A stretch of DNA of 6,807 bases from Pararhodospirillum photometricum DSM 122 (GCF_000284415.1 NC_017059.1:1578086-1584892), one strand, 5' to 3'. Shown: positions 1 to 4,816, numbered from the stretch's first letter. A program made the numbers and translations. Notes: generated by a model from the sequence alone, not told the origin.

Positions 1-34
1 GGGAATTGGTGTACGGGGCTGACCGAGGGACAGA

Positions 35-131
35 CTGGGGACGACCTCCCGCCTCCCCAGACACTCCGCTAGACCTGAAAAACCAAACAGACCGAGGGGT
101 CTGGGGAGGCCGCGCCTCCCCGGCCTTCTTT
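35..131 (+). promoter_or_regulatory. Attenuator-like set of mutually exclusive hairpins
   Basis: Four segments can pair in alternative ways on the plus strand. CTGGGGA (35-41) is complementary to TCCCCAG (54-60). GCCTCCCCAGAC (51-62) is a perfect 12-base complement of GTCTGGGGAGGC (99-110). GGGGAGGC (103-110) pairs perfectly with GCCTCCCC (114-121), and a T-rich run follows. The 1:2, 2:3 and 3:4 pairings cannot all coexist, which is the layout of a transcription attenuator. A further local pairing is CAGACC (88-93) with GGTCTG (98-103). I recognise no known riboswitch, and no gene lies directly downstream on this strand. The set may instead be the 3' untranslated region of a gene left of the window. 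The complementarity is directly visible; the regulatory role is inferred. Confidence 0.35.
103..131 (+). terminator. Rho-independent terminator, plus strand
   Basis: An 8-bp perfect GC stem (103-110 with 114-121, loop CGC) is followed after a short GGCC by TTCTTTT. It would stop plus-strand transcripts entering from the left edge, and it forms the 3:4 arm of the alternative hairpins described for 35-131. The T-run is not immediately at the stem base, so efficiency may be moderate. Confidence 0.5.
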
Positions 132-299
132 TGCACTGACCTTTCTCTCTACACTGATCTCGGTGAACATGATTGCCCACCCTCCCCTGGGGCGGTACAC
201 TTCTCCCCTGCAATCGCCCTATGCCGGAGCCGCTGCCGGCCGTCCTAGGGGGGCGATTCGTTATGGGCTCGGCGGGGGCAGCACCGCCGACCCTTTTTT
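132..299 (+). other. Structured intergenic region, candidate small RNA
   Basis: No protein-coding signal is convincing here. The stretch contains nested inverted repeats: AATCGCCC (212-219) with GGGCGATT (251-258), enclosing GCCGG (223-227) with CCGGC (236-240). They lead straight into the strong terminator at 265-299. A structured stretch of 100-170 bases between two plus-strand terminators could be a free-standing small RNA. I found no good promoter and no match to remembered landmarks of SRP RNA, tmRNA, RNase P RNA or 6S RNA. An untranslated tail of an upstream gene is the alternative. Confidence 0.25.
265..299 (+). terminator. Strong rho-independent terminator, plus strand
   Basis: GGG plus TCGGCGG (265-275) pairs with CCGCCGA plus CCC (284-293), with one bulged C at 268 and a loop of GGGCAGCA, and is followed at once by six T (294-299). 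This is a textbook intrinsic terminator. It marks the 3' end of some plus-strand transcript within or to the left of the window. No gene that would need it is visible between 132 and 265. Confidence 0.75.
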
Positions 300-370
300 G
301 GCTGAAGTCGGCGCAAGAGCCTGCGCTCCTCCTCCCGGAATTGCGCTGCCCGCGCCCTGACCCACGCAAG

Positions 371-406
371 AAAAAGCCCCCGAAATCGCAGTGATTTCAG
401 GGGCTT
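371..406 (-). terminator. Rho-independent terminator behind the tRNA-Lys remnant
   Basis: The 14-base arms 374-387 and 393-406 are complementary with one mismatch (AAGCCCCCGAAATC against the complement of GATTTCAGGGGCTT), with a five-base loop. Read on the minus strand, the hairpin runs directly into TTTTT and then CTT. It lies 11 bases past the CCA end of the tRNA-Lys fragment. It is therefore most simply the original terminator of the host tRNA gene, left in place when the prophage displaced the 5' half. A weaker T-rich stretch on the other strand (TATTTCTTC) could give some bidirectional function. Confidence 0.7.
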
Positions 407-416
407 ATTTCTTCAT

Positions 417-463
417 TGGTGAGCCCGGCGCGACTCGAACGCGCGACCCGCTGATTAAAAGTC
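417..463 (-). tRNA. 3' fragment of tRNA-Lys(TTT); phage attachment-site scar
   Basis: Read on the minus strand this is the 3' half of a tRNA. The anticodon loop is CTTTTAA (461-455, anticodon TTT at 459-457). It is followed by the 3' strand of the anticodon stem, a variable region GGGTC, and a perfect T stem GCGCG/CGCGC around TTCGAGT. The acceptor strand CGGGCTC, discriminator A and encoded CCA end at 417. The 5' half is absent: beyond 463 there is no D arm, no acceptor partner GAGCCCG, and the anticodon stem mispairs at two of five positions (C.C and G.A). Integrases that target tRNA genes leave such a 3' half at the end where the displaced host flank lies. The host side is therefore below 417 and the phage side above 463. 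It is not a functional tRNA. Confidence 0.85.
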
Positions 464-599
464 CGGCGCTTCTTGTTTAATAACAAAGGTATTAGTCACT
501 TTTCCACGTTTGTTCGCGTCGTTGTATCTCAATATGATGCGACGCCAGTGTCTAGCCTGACTGGAATTTCCAAACACACCAAGCCGCTTGACATACGGA
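464..599. other. AT-richer phage end next to the attachment site, non-coding
   Basis: No gene is supported here. The stretch from 470 to about 540 is clearly lower in GC than its surroundings. It contains the interrupted palindrome TTGTT-TAAT-AACAA (473-486) and the pair GCGTCG (516-521) / CGACGC (540-545). AT-rich DNA with short inverted repeats beside an attachment core is where integrase arm-binding and IHF sites normally lie, but no specific site can be assigned by eye. An apparent open frame starting at 473 has no homology that I recognise. Confidence 0.35.
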
Positions 600-646
600 C
601 AAAATGCCCGGCGAACCGACCGGAATCACCGGACAGTTCGCCGGAA
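600..646 (-). terminator. Nested hairpin, probable end of the phage late operon
   Basis: CCGGCGAAC (608-616) and GTTCGCCGG (636-644) form a perfect 9-bp inverted repeat, with a second CCGG/CCGG pair (620-623, 629-632) nested inside it. On the minus strand the hairpin begins 23 bases after the holin stop codon and is followed by GC and then ATTTTG. That is a plausible but imperfect T-run. Termination of the lysis operon is the most economical reading; a protein-binding site at the phage end is the alternative. Confidence 0.45.
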
Positions 647-666
647 GGGTACAAACTCTGCGTAGA

Positions 667-1254
667 TCAGTGGCGCCCCGCCTTGCGCCGACGGTTCCAT
701 TCGGCGATGGCGCCATCCGGCATTGGCTCCGGGCTGCTCATTGCAAATCGAAAATCCCCGTCGCCCATCGACGCAGCTTCCGGTGGGGGCGTCGGGGCGC
801 CCATGGCTTTGAGCGCGGCCACGTCGGCCATCACCTGGGCCACTTCGGCGGGCGCAACGCTCTTCGCGTCCAGGCGCTTCTCGAGGTGCCGCGCCGCGAA
901 GTAAAAGGCAGCCACACCCCCAAGAAGGCCGGTCAACCACTCGGGCACCAGGGCGTAGACCCGCATGGCCTCCGCGAAGCCGATCGGGTCCAAGGGCGCC
1001 CAGGCCATCACCGCCAGCACCCCGAAAGCCATAAAGGGGCGCGGCAAGCGGTTCAGGCCATCGACAAAGCTATCCCACCACGTGCGGTTGGGCCGCGTCG
1101 CCGTGAACTCGGCGGCGTAGCCTTGCAGGGTAGTCATGGTTTCGCCGTGGCCTTGCGCGGCCAGGGCGTCCTTGTTGGGCGCAACCCTGGCCGCGATGTC
1201 ACCGGCCAAGGAAACCAGCGGCCCGCCCAGCAGCTTGGCAATTACTCCGATCAT
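667..1254 (-). CDS. Phage holin of the 3TM superfamily type
   Basis: The 195-residue product is predicted to sit in the inner membrane and open it at the end of the lytic cycle so that the endolysin reaches peptidoglycan. An N-terminal stretch of small and hydrophobic residues (3-22) could be an amphipathic or weak membrane helix. It is followed by a soluble part with the family-like RPNRTWWDSFVDGLNRLPRP (54-73). Two clear hydrophobic segments come next (about 73-94 and 102-121), and the charged tail is rich in Ala and Pro. The RPNRTWWD and PRPFMAFG region resembles the Holin_3TMS family (Pfam PF11351) found in alphaproteobacterial prophages; this is from memory. The ATG overlaps the endolysin stop as ATGA, so translation is probably coupled. 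Unusually for textbook cassettes, it lies downstream of the endolysin. The function is a confident family guess, not proven. Confidence 0.75.
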   Translation of the reverse strand: MIGVIAKLLGGPLVSLAGDIAARVAPNKDALAAQGHGETMTTLQGYAAEFTATRPNRTWWDSFVDGLNRLPRPFMAFGVLAVMAWAPLDPIGFAEAMRVYALVPEWLTGLLGGVAAFYFAARHLEKRLDAKSVAPAEVAQVMADVAALKAMGAPTPPPEAASMGDGDFRFAMSSPEPMPDGAIAEWNRRRKAGRH

Positions 1255-1838
1255 CGCACCACCTCCCGAAAAGCGTTGGCCCGAGCCAGCCAGCCGCGCA
1301 GGAACACGCGCTGCGACGGACGGGCACCGGCCAGGGCGCGGTAAAACCGCACGCGCGCGTCGCAGATTTCGTTGACGATCACGGCGGCCGGAACCTGATC
1401 GAGCACGGCCTGGGCGCGGGCCCGGGTCCTGGGCCCGATGCGCCCATCCTCCGTGATGGCTTCGAGACCCGGGAACAGATCGGCGGCCGTCGCGACCACC
1501 TGATTAAGGGCCCGTTGAAGCGCCAGGATCGGGGGCGCGGAACCGCTGTTGACCGCCCAGTCCACCAGGACCGGCTGGAGCGCGGCCGGAAGGGTGTGAA
1601 TCCGGGGGGACAGGTAAAAGTCCTCTCGGAAGCGTTCAACGGCCTCCGCCGGCGTCACCCGGCGGATGTCGTCCGCGTCGGTATCGCCGTCGCCGTCCAG
1701 GTCAAGGCCAATGCCCTTGGCGTAGCACAGGGAAATGCCATGGTTGGTGATGCCGCCGGGATCGGCGGGGTGATCAACCAGCCCGCCTTCGCGGCGCACG
1801 ATGTCGGTGAGGATTTGGTCAACAGTGGTCATGGCCAT
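1251..1838 (-). CDS. Phage endolysin, GH108 muramidase with peptidoglycan-binding C-terminus
   Basis: The 195-residue enzyme should hydrolyse the glycan strands of peptidoglycan during host lysis. The N-terminus has the glycoside hydrolase 108 signature REGGLVDHPADPGGITNHGIS (16-36). Glu17 in the REGG motif is the expected catalytic acid, and the DPGG.TN.GI pattern is typical. Residues from about 66 onward match the predicted peptidoglycan-binding 3 domain (LVDWAVNSGS, LQRALNQ, DGRIGPRTRA). There is no signal peptide, so release depends on a holin. I chose the ATG at 1838 because it overlaps the upstream stop as TAATG; a second ATG lies two codons later. A longer frame starting at 1877 would lie within the previous gene and adds non-conserved sequence. 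An Asp-rich loop at 46-57 resembles an EF-hand/dockerin calcium site and looks like an insertion relative to the usual family pattern. Confidence 0.88.
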   Translation of the reverse strand: MAMTTVDQILTDIVRREGGLVDHPADPGGITNHGISLCYAKGIGLDLDGDGDTDADDIRRVTPAEAVERFREDFYLSPRIHTLPAALQPVLVDWAVNSGSAPPILALQRALNQVVATAADLFPGLEAITEDGRIGPRTRARAQAVLDQVPAAVIVNEICDARVRFYRALAGARPSQRVFLRGWLARANAFREVVR

Positions 1839-2065
1839 TACTCTGCTGCCGACGGCGCCCGGTGCCGAGCGTCGCACACATCGCGCGGGACGAAGCGCGC
1901 TTCGACGCGCTCACAGAAGCGGTCCATGCGGTCGTAGAGCCGCGCCCGTTGATCGGACTGACGTGCTTCCAGCTGAGCCAAGGCCCGGTGGAGCCAGCCG
2001 ACCGCGCCGGCAAGAGCCAGCAGCACTGGCCAAAGGGTCAGGAGGTCATTCAGGGTCGTGTCCAT
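1838..2065 (-). CDS. Small one-TM phage protein of the lysis cassette, function unknown
   Basis: The 75-residue product has a single hydrophobic segment near the N-terminus (about 9-26, LTLWPVLLALAGAVGWLH). A long charged, probably helical region follows (27-58), ending in FVPRDVCDARH. This N-in or N-out single-anchor plus helix layout is common for small phage proteins next to endolysins (spanin inner-membrane subunits, accessory holins, lysis regulators). I cannot assign one of these. I chose the ATG at 2065 because GGAG lies nine bases upstream; a TTG at 2080 would add five residues and lies against the terminator T-run. Its stop overlaps the endolysin start as TAATG. Position as first gene of the lysis cassette supports a role in lysis or its timing. 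Confidence 0.65.
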   Translation of the reverse strand: MDTTLNDLLTLWPVLLALAGAVGWLHRALAQLEARQSDQRARLYDRMDRFCERVEARFVPRDVCDARHRAPSAAE

Positions 2066-2067
2066 CA

Positions 2068-2078
2068 GGAGTTTCTCC
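2068..2078 (-). promoter_or_regulatory. Ribosome binding site in a small inverted repeat
   Basis: On the minus strand the sequence GGAG-AAA-CTCC lies between the terminator T-run and the ATG at 2065. GGAG is the presumed Shine-Dalgarno sequence, and it can pair with CTCC three bases later. The stem is only 4 bp, so masking of the ribosome site would be weak unless a protein stabilises it. This site decides the start codon of the small membrane protein. Confidence 0.4.
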
Positions 2079-2103
2079 AATAAAAAGCCCGCTTCGGCGG
2101 GCT
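2079..2103 (-). terminator. Intrinsic terminator between tail and lysis genes
   Basis: AGCCCGC (2086-2092) and GCGGGCT (2097-2103) form a perfect 7-bp stem around TTCG (CGAA on the transcript). Minus-strand T's at 2085-2082, then ATT, follow directly. It lies 27 bases after the stop of the tail-assembly-like gene. The T-run touches the ribosome binding site of the next gene, so no promoter can fit between them. Transcripts for the lysis genes must either read through this terminator or start upstream inside the tail gene. Confidence 0.75.
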
Positions 2104-2130
2104 ACTGAAGGTGGGTAGGCCGCCTACTGG

Positions 2131-2580
2131 CTACGGCAAAGCAGTTGCCTCGGGAACCAATTGGCCGCGCAGGGCCTGGGCCTCGGCGTCGAGGGCCGCC
2201 ACCTTGGCCACGTCGGCGGGATCGGGCGCGCTCCCCTGGGCCAGTGCGGCGGCAACCGCCCGCGCCGGACGGATCGACGCGGCGTCGATCTCGTGCAGCC
2301 GGCGCACGATCTCGGGCCGCCGCGCCCGGGCCCGGGCCAGAAGCTCGGCCTCGGTCAAGGAGCGCACGGCCCAGGCTAGGGTGATCACCGGAAGGGAACC
2401 GCTCTCGTCATATCCCCAAGCGGCGCCGTCCATGGTCAGGGCCTGCGTGGCCGAATCGAAAGACGCCAGGGTGCTTTCGCGCACGTGGTAGATTCCGTGG
2501 CCGGCTAGGGTGTCGTCGCTGGAGTCAGCCAAATCGGGCGGTAAAGCTTCGATAATGGCGCCTTTAGCAGTCGCGTACAT
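2131..2580 (-). CDS. Phage tail-fibre-assembly-like protein
   Basis: The product has 149 residues and no signal peptide or membrane segment. The N-terminal half (about 1-70) has DDTLAGHGIYHVRESTLASF and a short WGYDESG stretch. The C-terminal half is helical and charged, with LTEAELLARARARRP, then EIVRRLHEIDAASIRPARA (about 90-108) and a last helix DAEAQALRGQL. The IDxxSIRPxRA-type helix recalls chaperone-like proteins encoded just behind tail fibre genes, which help fold or attach the fibre. This is a family-level resemblance only. The start is firm: AGGAGG (2590-2585) sits four bases before the ATG and overlaps the stop codon of the tail-fibre-like stub. A terminator follows the gene. It could equally be listed as a hypothetical phage protein. 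Confidence 0.65.
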   Translation of the reverse strand: MYATAKGAIIEALPPDLADSSDDTLAGHGIYHVRESTLASFDSATQALTMDGAAWGYDESGSLPVITLAWAVRSLTEAELLARARARRPEIVRRLHEIDAASIRPARAVAAALAQGSAPDPADVAKVAALDAEAQALRGQLVPEATALP

Positions 2581-2589
2581 GTGTCCTCC

Positions 2590-2776
2590 TCACACCTTGG
2601 CCAGGCGGCCGCCGGTGTTGGCGTAGAAGGTGGTGTCGGACTCAGTGAGGGCCACCGCCCACAACCCAGCGGCGGACCCGGTGCTATAGGTGCCGCCACA
2701 CGCTGCGATCCGTTCCAGGGCCGCACTTGACGTGCTCAGGGTGTAATCGGGCACGCTCGCGAGGTTGGCGGTATGA
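2590..2776 (-). pseudogene. 3' stub of a phage tail-fibre-like gene
   Basis: An open minus-strand frame ends with TGA at 2592-2590 and encodes about 62 residues that finish in ANTGGRLAKV. Recognisable features are a Ser/Thr/Gly/Ala-rich composition (LSTSSAALERIAACGGTYS and LTESDTTFYANTGG), typical of beta-structured tail fibre or receptor-binding tips. Reading upstream, the frame hits a stop at 2790-2788, inside the host transglycosylase sequence. No ATG or good internal start with a ribosome site exists, so the 5' part is lost. Its place directly before a tail-fibre-assembly-like gene fits a tail fibre C-terminus. I do not recognise the family. Confidence 0.6.
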
Positions 2777-2785
2777 GGGCGAGAG

Positions 2786-3709
2786 TTGCTTCAGGTTCAT
2801 GCCGCCTTGCTCGGGCGGTTGGAGCAGGCGACGGGGGTGCCGGGCCCGGTGTTGGTGGCGTTGTGGGGGTTGGAGACCAGCTTTGGGGCCATCATTGGCA
2901 GCACCCCGGTCATCGATACCTTGGCGACCTTGGCTTACGAGGGCCGGCGTGGGACCTTCTTCAAGGCCCAGTTACTTGATGCCCTGCGCATCTTGGAGGC
3001 TGGCGATGTGCCGCGCGAGCGCCTGATCGGGTCTTGGGCCGGGGCCATGGGGCAGACCCAGTTTATGCCCTCGACCTTTGTCGCCCATGCTGTCGATGGG
3101 GATGGGGACGGGCGGCGCGATCCCTGGCAAAGCAGCGCCGATGCCCTGGCGTCGGGCGCGGCCTATTTGCACGCCCTGGGCTGGAACCCGCGCGAGCCCT
3201 GGGGGCGGGAAGTTCGGCTGCCGCCCGGGCTTGATCTGGCGCTCACCGGCCTTGACCAGCCGCAACCGGTGGCCCGCTGGCAGGCGCTGGGGGTCTTGAC
3301 AGCGGCTGGTGCGCCGTTGCCCGAGGGGGCGACGCTGTCTGGCGCGATTCTTTTGCCCTCGGGCGTGCGCGGGCCGGCGTTTATTGTTTACGATAATTTC
3401 AATGTTATTCTGCGCTGGAACAAGTCGATTTTCTACGGTCTCGCGGCGGGCTACCTGGCCGATCGCTTGGCCGGCGCTGGGCCTTTGGTGCAGCCGCCTC
3501 CTCTGGATGACCGGTCCTTGCGCACCAGTGAGGTGCGCGAAATCCAAACCCGTCTGGGGCAACTGGGGCATGATGTGGGGGAGCCCGATGGTCTGATCGG
3601 CGCTCGCACCCGGGCGGCCCTTCGGGCCTTTCAGGCGGGGCTCGGGCGTCCGGCCGATGGCTACGCCGACACGTCTGTGCTTGACGCCCTGCGCGCCCTC
3701 ACGCCGTGA
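2786..3709 (+). CDS. Lytic murein transglycosylase (MltB/SLT_2 type), 5'-truncated, probable pseudogene
   Basis: The family cleaves the MurNAc-GlcNAc bond of peptidoglycan, forming 1,6-anhydro ends. Homology starts at GRELLQVHAALL, right after an in-frame TGA (2774-2776), and continues with GVPGPVLVALWGLETSFG. Glu30 (counting from the TTG at 2786) is the expected catalytic acid, and GAMGQTQFMPSTF (86-98) is the conserved substrate-cleft motif. DGDGDGRRDPW (104-114) resembles the calcium loop of MltB. Residues about 246-305 are a PG_binding_1 repeat (IQTRLGQLGHDVGEPDGLIG). About 100 N-terminal residues usual for the family, including the export signal, are missing. TTG 2786 is only the first possible start and has no good ribosome site. 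The gene abuts the prophage stub, so truncation by deletion is the best explanation. Family identity is sure; activity is doubtful, since the protein would stay in the cytoplasm. Confidence 0.85.
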   Translation: MLQVHAALLGRLEQATGVPGPVLVALWGLETSFGAIIGSTPVIDTLATLAYEGRRGTFFKAQLLDALRILEAGDVPRERLIGSWAGAMGQTQFMPSTFVAHAVDGDGDGRRDPWQSSADALASGAAYLHALGWNPREPWGREVRLPPGLDLALTGLDQPQPVARWQALGVLTAAGAPLPEGATLSGAILLPSGVRGPAFIVYDNFNVILRWNKSIFYGLAAGYLADRLAGAGPLVQPPPLDDRSLRTSEVREIQTRLGQLGHDVGEPDGLIGARTRAALRAFQAGLGRPADGYADTSVLDALRALTP

Positions 3710-3747
3710 TCCTTTTTTTGGCCTCGCGCACGAAAGTCAGCGCTCCC

Positions 3748-4767
3748 ATGTCTGCCGCACCGCCTCGCCGTTTACTTCTTTGGGGGGTTTTGGGCCTCTC
3801 CTGCTTTGTGGCGGCCTGTGCCGAGACGCCCTCGGGGGGGCCGGCAACCGGAGGCGGCGCCCGGCCCTCGGGTGAGGGGGGAACCTACAAGATTGGCAAG
3901 CCCTACCAGATCGGCGGGCGCTGGTATTATCCCCGCGAAGACTACGACTATAATGAAGTCGGTGAGGCCTCGTGGTACGGCAGCGACTTTCACGGTAAGC
4001 GCACGGCCAACGGCGAGGTGTTCGATCAGGACCGCCTGAGCGCCGCTCATACCATCTTGCCTTTGCCCTCCATTGTTCAGGTGACCAATCTTGCCAACGG
4101 GCGCTCGATCATCGTGCGGGTGAACGACCGCGGCCCTTTTGTCAATGATCGCATTATCGACATGTCGCGCGCGGCGGCCCGGGCCTTGGGCTTCGAGCGG
4201 GCTGGGCGCACCAAGGTGCGGGTGCAGGTTCTGGCTTGGGAGAGTCGGCAGGCCAAGGCTCAGGCCCTGAGTGGCACCGCTGTCGCCGAGGCCCCGCCGG
4301 TTGCCGCGCCGCGTGGCACGGTGGAAACCGTGGCGTTAGATAGCCCGCCGCCCCGCGCCCGTGTTGAGCGGGTCTCCCTTCCGCCGTCATCATCCTCTTC
4401 GCGCCCGGCCCCTGCGTCGGCGTCACGCGGGGCGGCGGAGGCACGCGCCCCCGTGACGGGCTGGGCGACCGGGCCGGCCGGCCAGGATGTTTCGGCCGGG
4501 CGGGACGTCCCAGCGCGTGATACCTGGGCCGATGCCCCGGAGGGAAGTTACGTGCAGATTGGGGCCTTTGCCAGCATGGACAATGCCAAGGCCTTGCAGA
4601 CGCGGTTGCGGAGTCTGGGGCCCGCCAAGATTGCTCCAGTCAATTTTGGCGACCATGTGCTGTATCGTGTCCGGCTGGGTCCCTTCCCGGATGCGGATAC
4701 GGCGTCCCAAATCTTGCGAAATACCCAGGCTTCAGGCTATCCAGAAGCGCGGATTGTCGCGGACTGA
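3748..4767 (+). CDS. rlpA: Septal ring lytic transglycosylase RlpA, lipoprotein
   Basis: RlpA is an outer-membrane-anchored lytic transglycosylase that acts on stem-peptide-free glycan strands at the division septum. Numbering from the ATG at 3748 (339 residues), a basic n-region and hydrophobic core lead to the lipobox VAAC with Cys24. The double-psi beta-barrel domain spans about 72-162, starting with GEASWYGSDFHGKRTANGE. Glu90, His101 in the AAHTILP motif and Asp127 in the VNDRGPF motif are the family-conserved polar residues. A Pro/Ser/Ala-rich linker (about 175-260) connects to a C-terminal SPOR domain (267-339, SYVQIGAFAS to the end), which binds denuded septal glycans. A GTG at 3706 would overlap the previous stop but puts a poor n-region before the signal peptide, so ATG 3748 is preferred. 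The neighbours are all cell-wall genes. If the upstream deletion removed the native promoter, expression may be altered. Confidence 0.93.
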   Translation: MSAAPPRRLLLWGVLGLSCFVAACAETPSGGPATGGGARPSGEGGTYKIGKPYQIGGRWYYPREDYDYNEVGEASWYGSDFHGKRTANGEVFDQDRLSAAHTILPLPSIVQVTNLANGRSIIVRVNDRGPFVNDRIIDMSRAAARALGFERAGRTKVRVQVLAWESRQAKAQALSGTAVAEAPPVAAPRGTVETVALDSPPPRARVERVSLPPSSSSSRPAPASASRGAAEARAPVTGWATGPAGQDVSAGRDVPARDTWADAPEGSYVQIGAFASMDNAKALQTRLRSLGPAKIAPVNFGDHVLYRVRLGPFPDADTASQILRNTQASGYPEARIVAD

Positions 4768-4779
4768 TGCCGTGGCCCG

Positions 4780-4808
4780 GGCCAGCGTCCTCTTGACGCG
4801 CGCTGGCC
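4780..4808. repeat. Inverted repeat downstream of rlpA
   Basis: GGCCAGCG (4780-4787) and CGCTGGCC (4801-4808) are perfect 8-base complements separated by 13 bases. A shorter alternative pair, GCGTC (4785-4789) with GACGC (4795-4799), lies within. No T-run follows, so this is not a classic terminator. It may stabilise the rlpA mRNA end or bind a protein. Confidence 0.35.
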
Positions 4809-4816
4809 ACCGCCTC

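Larger units (their letters stand above)
417..2776. mobile_element. Prophage remnant (tail end plus lysis module)
   Basis: The block between the tRNA-Lys scar and the truncated host transglycosylase carries only minus-strand phage-type genes: a tail-fibre-like stub, a tail-fibre-assembly-like protein, a small membrane protein, a GH108 endolysin and a holin. This is the usual order of the tail/lysis end of a temperate phage genome, with lysis genes next to the attachment site opposite the integrase. No integrase, repressor, terminase, capsid or portal gene is present. The right boundary cuts through both a phage gene and a host gene, so the element looks deleted rather than merely small. The left limit is well defined by the tRNA; the right limit is placed at about 2776 from where family-like sequence starts in each direction. 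Confidence 0.75.

Noticed and set aside
131..155. TTGCAC ... TACACT as a promoter for the candidate small RNA
   Set aside because: The spacer is only 13 bases, too short for a normal sigma-70 type promoter; no better pair was found nearby.
6..248. Possible leader peptide from a TTG near the left edge, overlapping the alternative hairpins
   Set aside because: It has no cluster of one amino acid as in ribosome-mediated attenuators and no ribosome site. It runs through the terminator stem without stopping, so it gives no support for a leader peptide.
588..617. TTGACA at 588-593 as a plus-strand promoter
   Set aside because: At the proper spacing (about 611-616) the sequence is GCGAAC, which is not a -10 element, and no plus-strand gene follows.
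604..1344. Plus-strand open frame of 246 codons across the holin and endolysin
   Set aside because: It is Arg/His/Gly-rich with no recognisable motif. The minus strand gives a clear holin and GH108 enzyme with overlapping stops and starts.
2972..3571. Minus-strand open frame of 199 codons inside the transglycosylase
   Set aside because: It is antisense to an unmistakable SLT_2/PG_binding_1 coding frame and has no ribosome site or family resemblance.
3710..3720. Run of seven T just after the transglycosylase stop as a terminator
   Set aside because: No stable hairpin directly precedes it, and the rlpA start lies about 30 bases further on.
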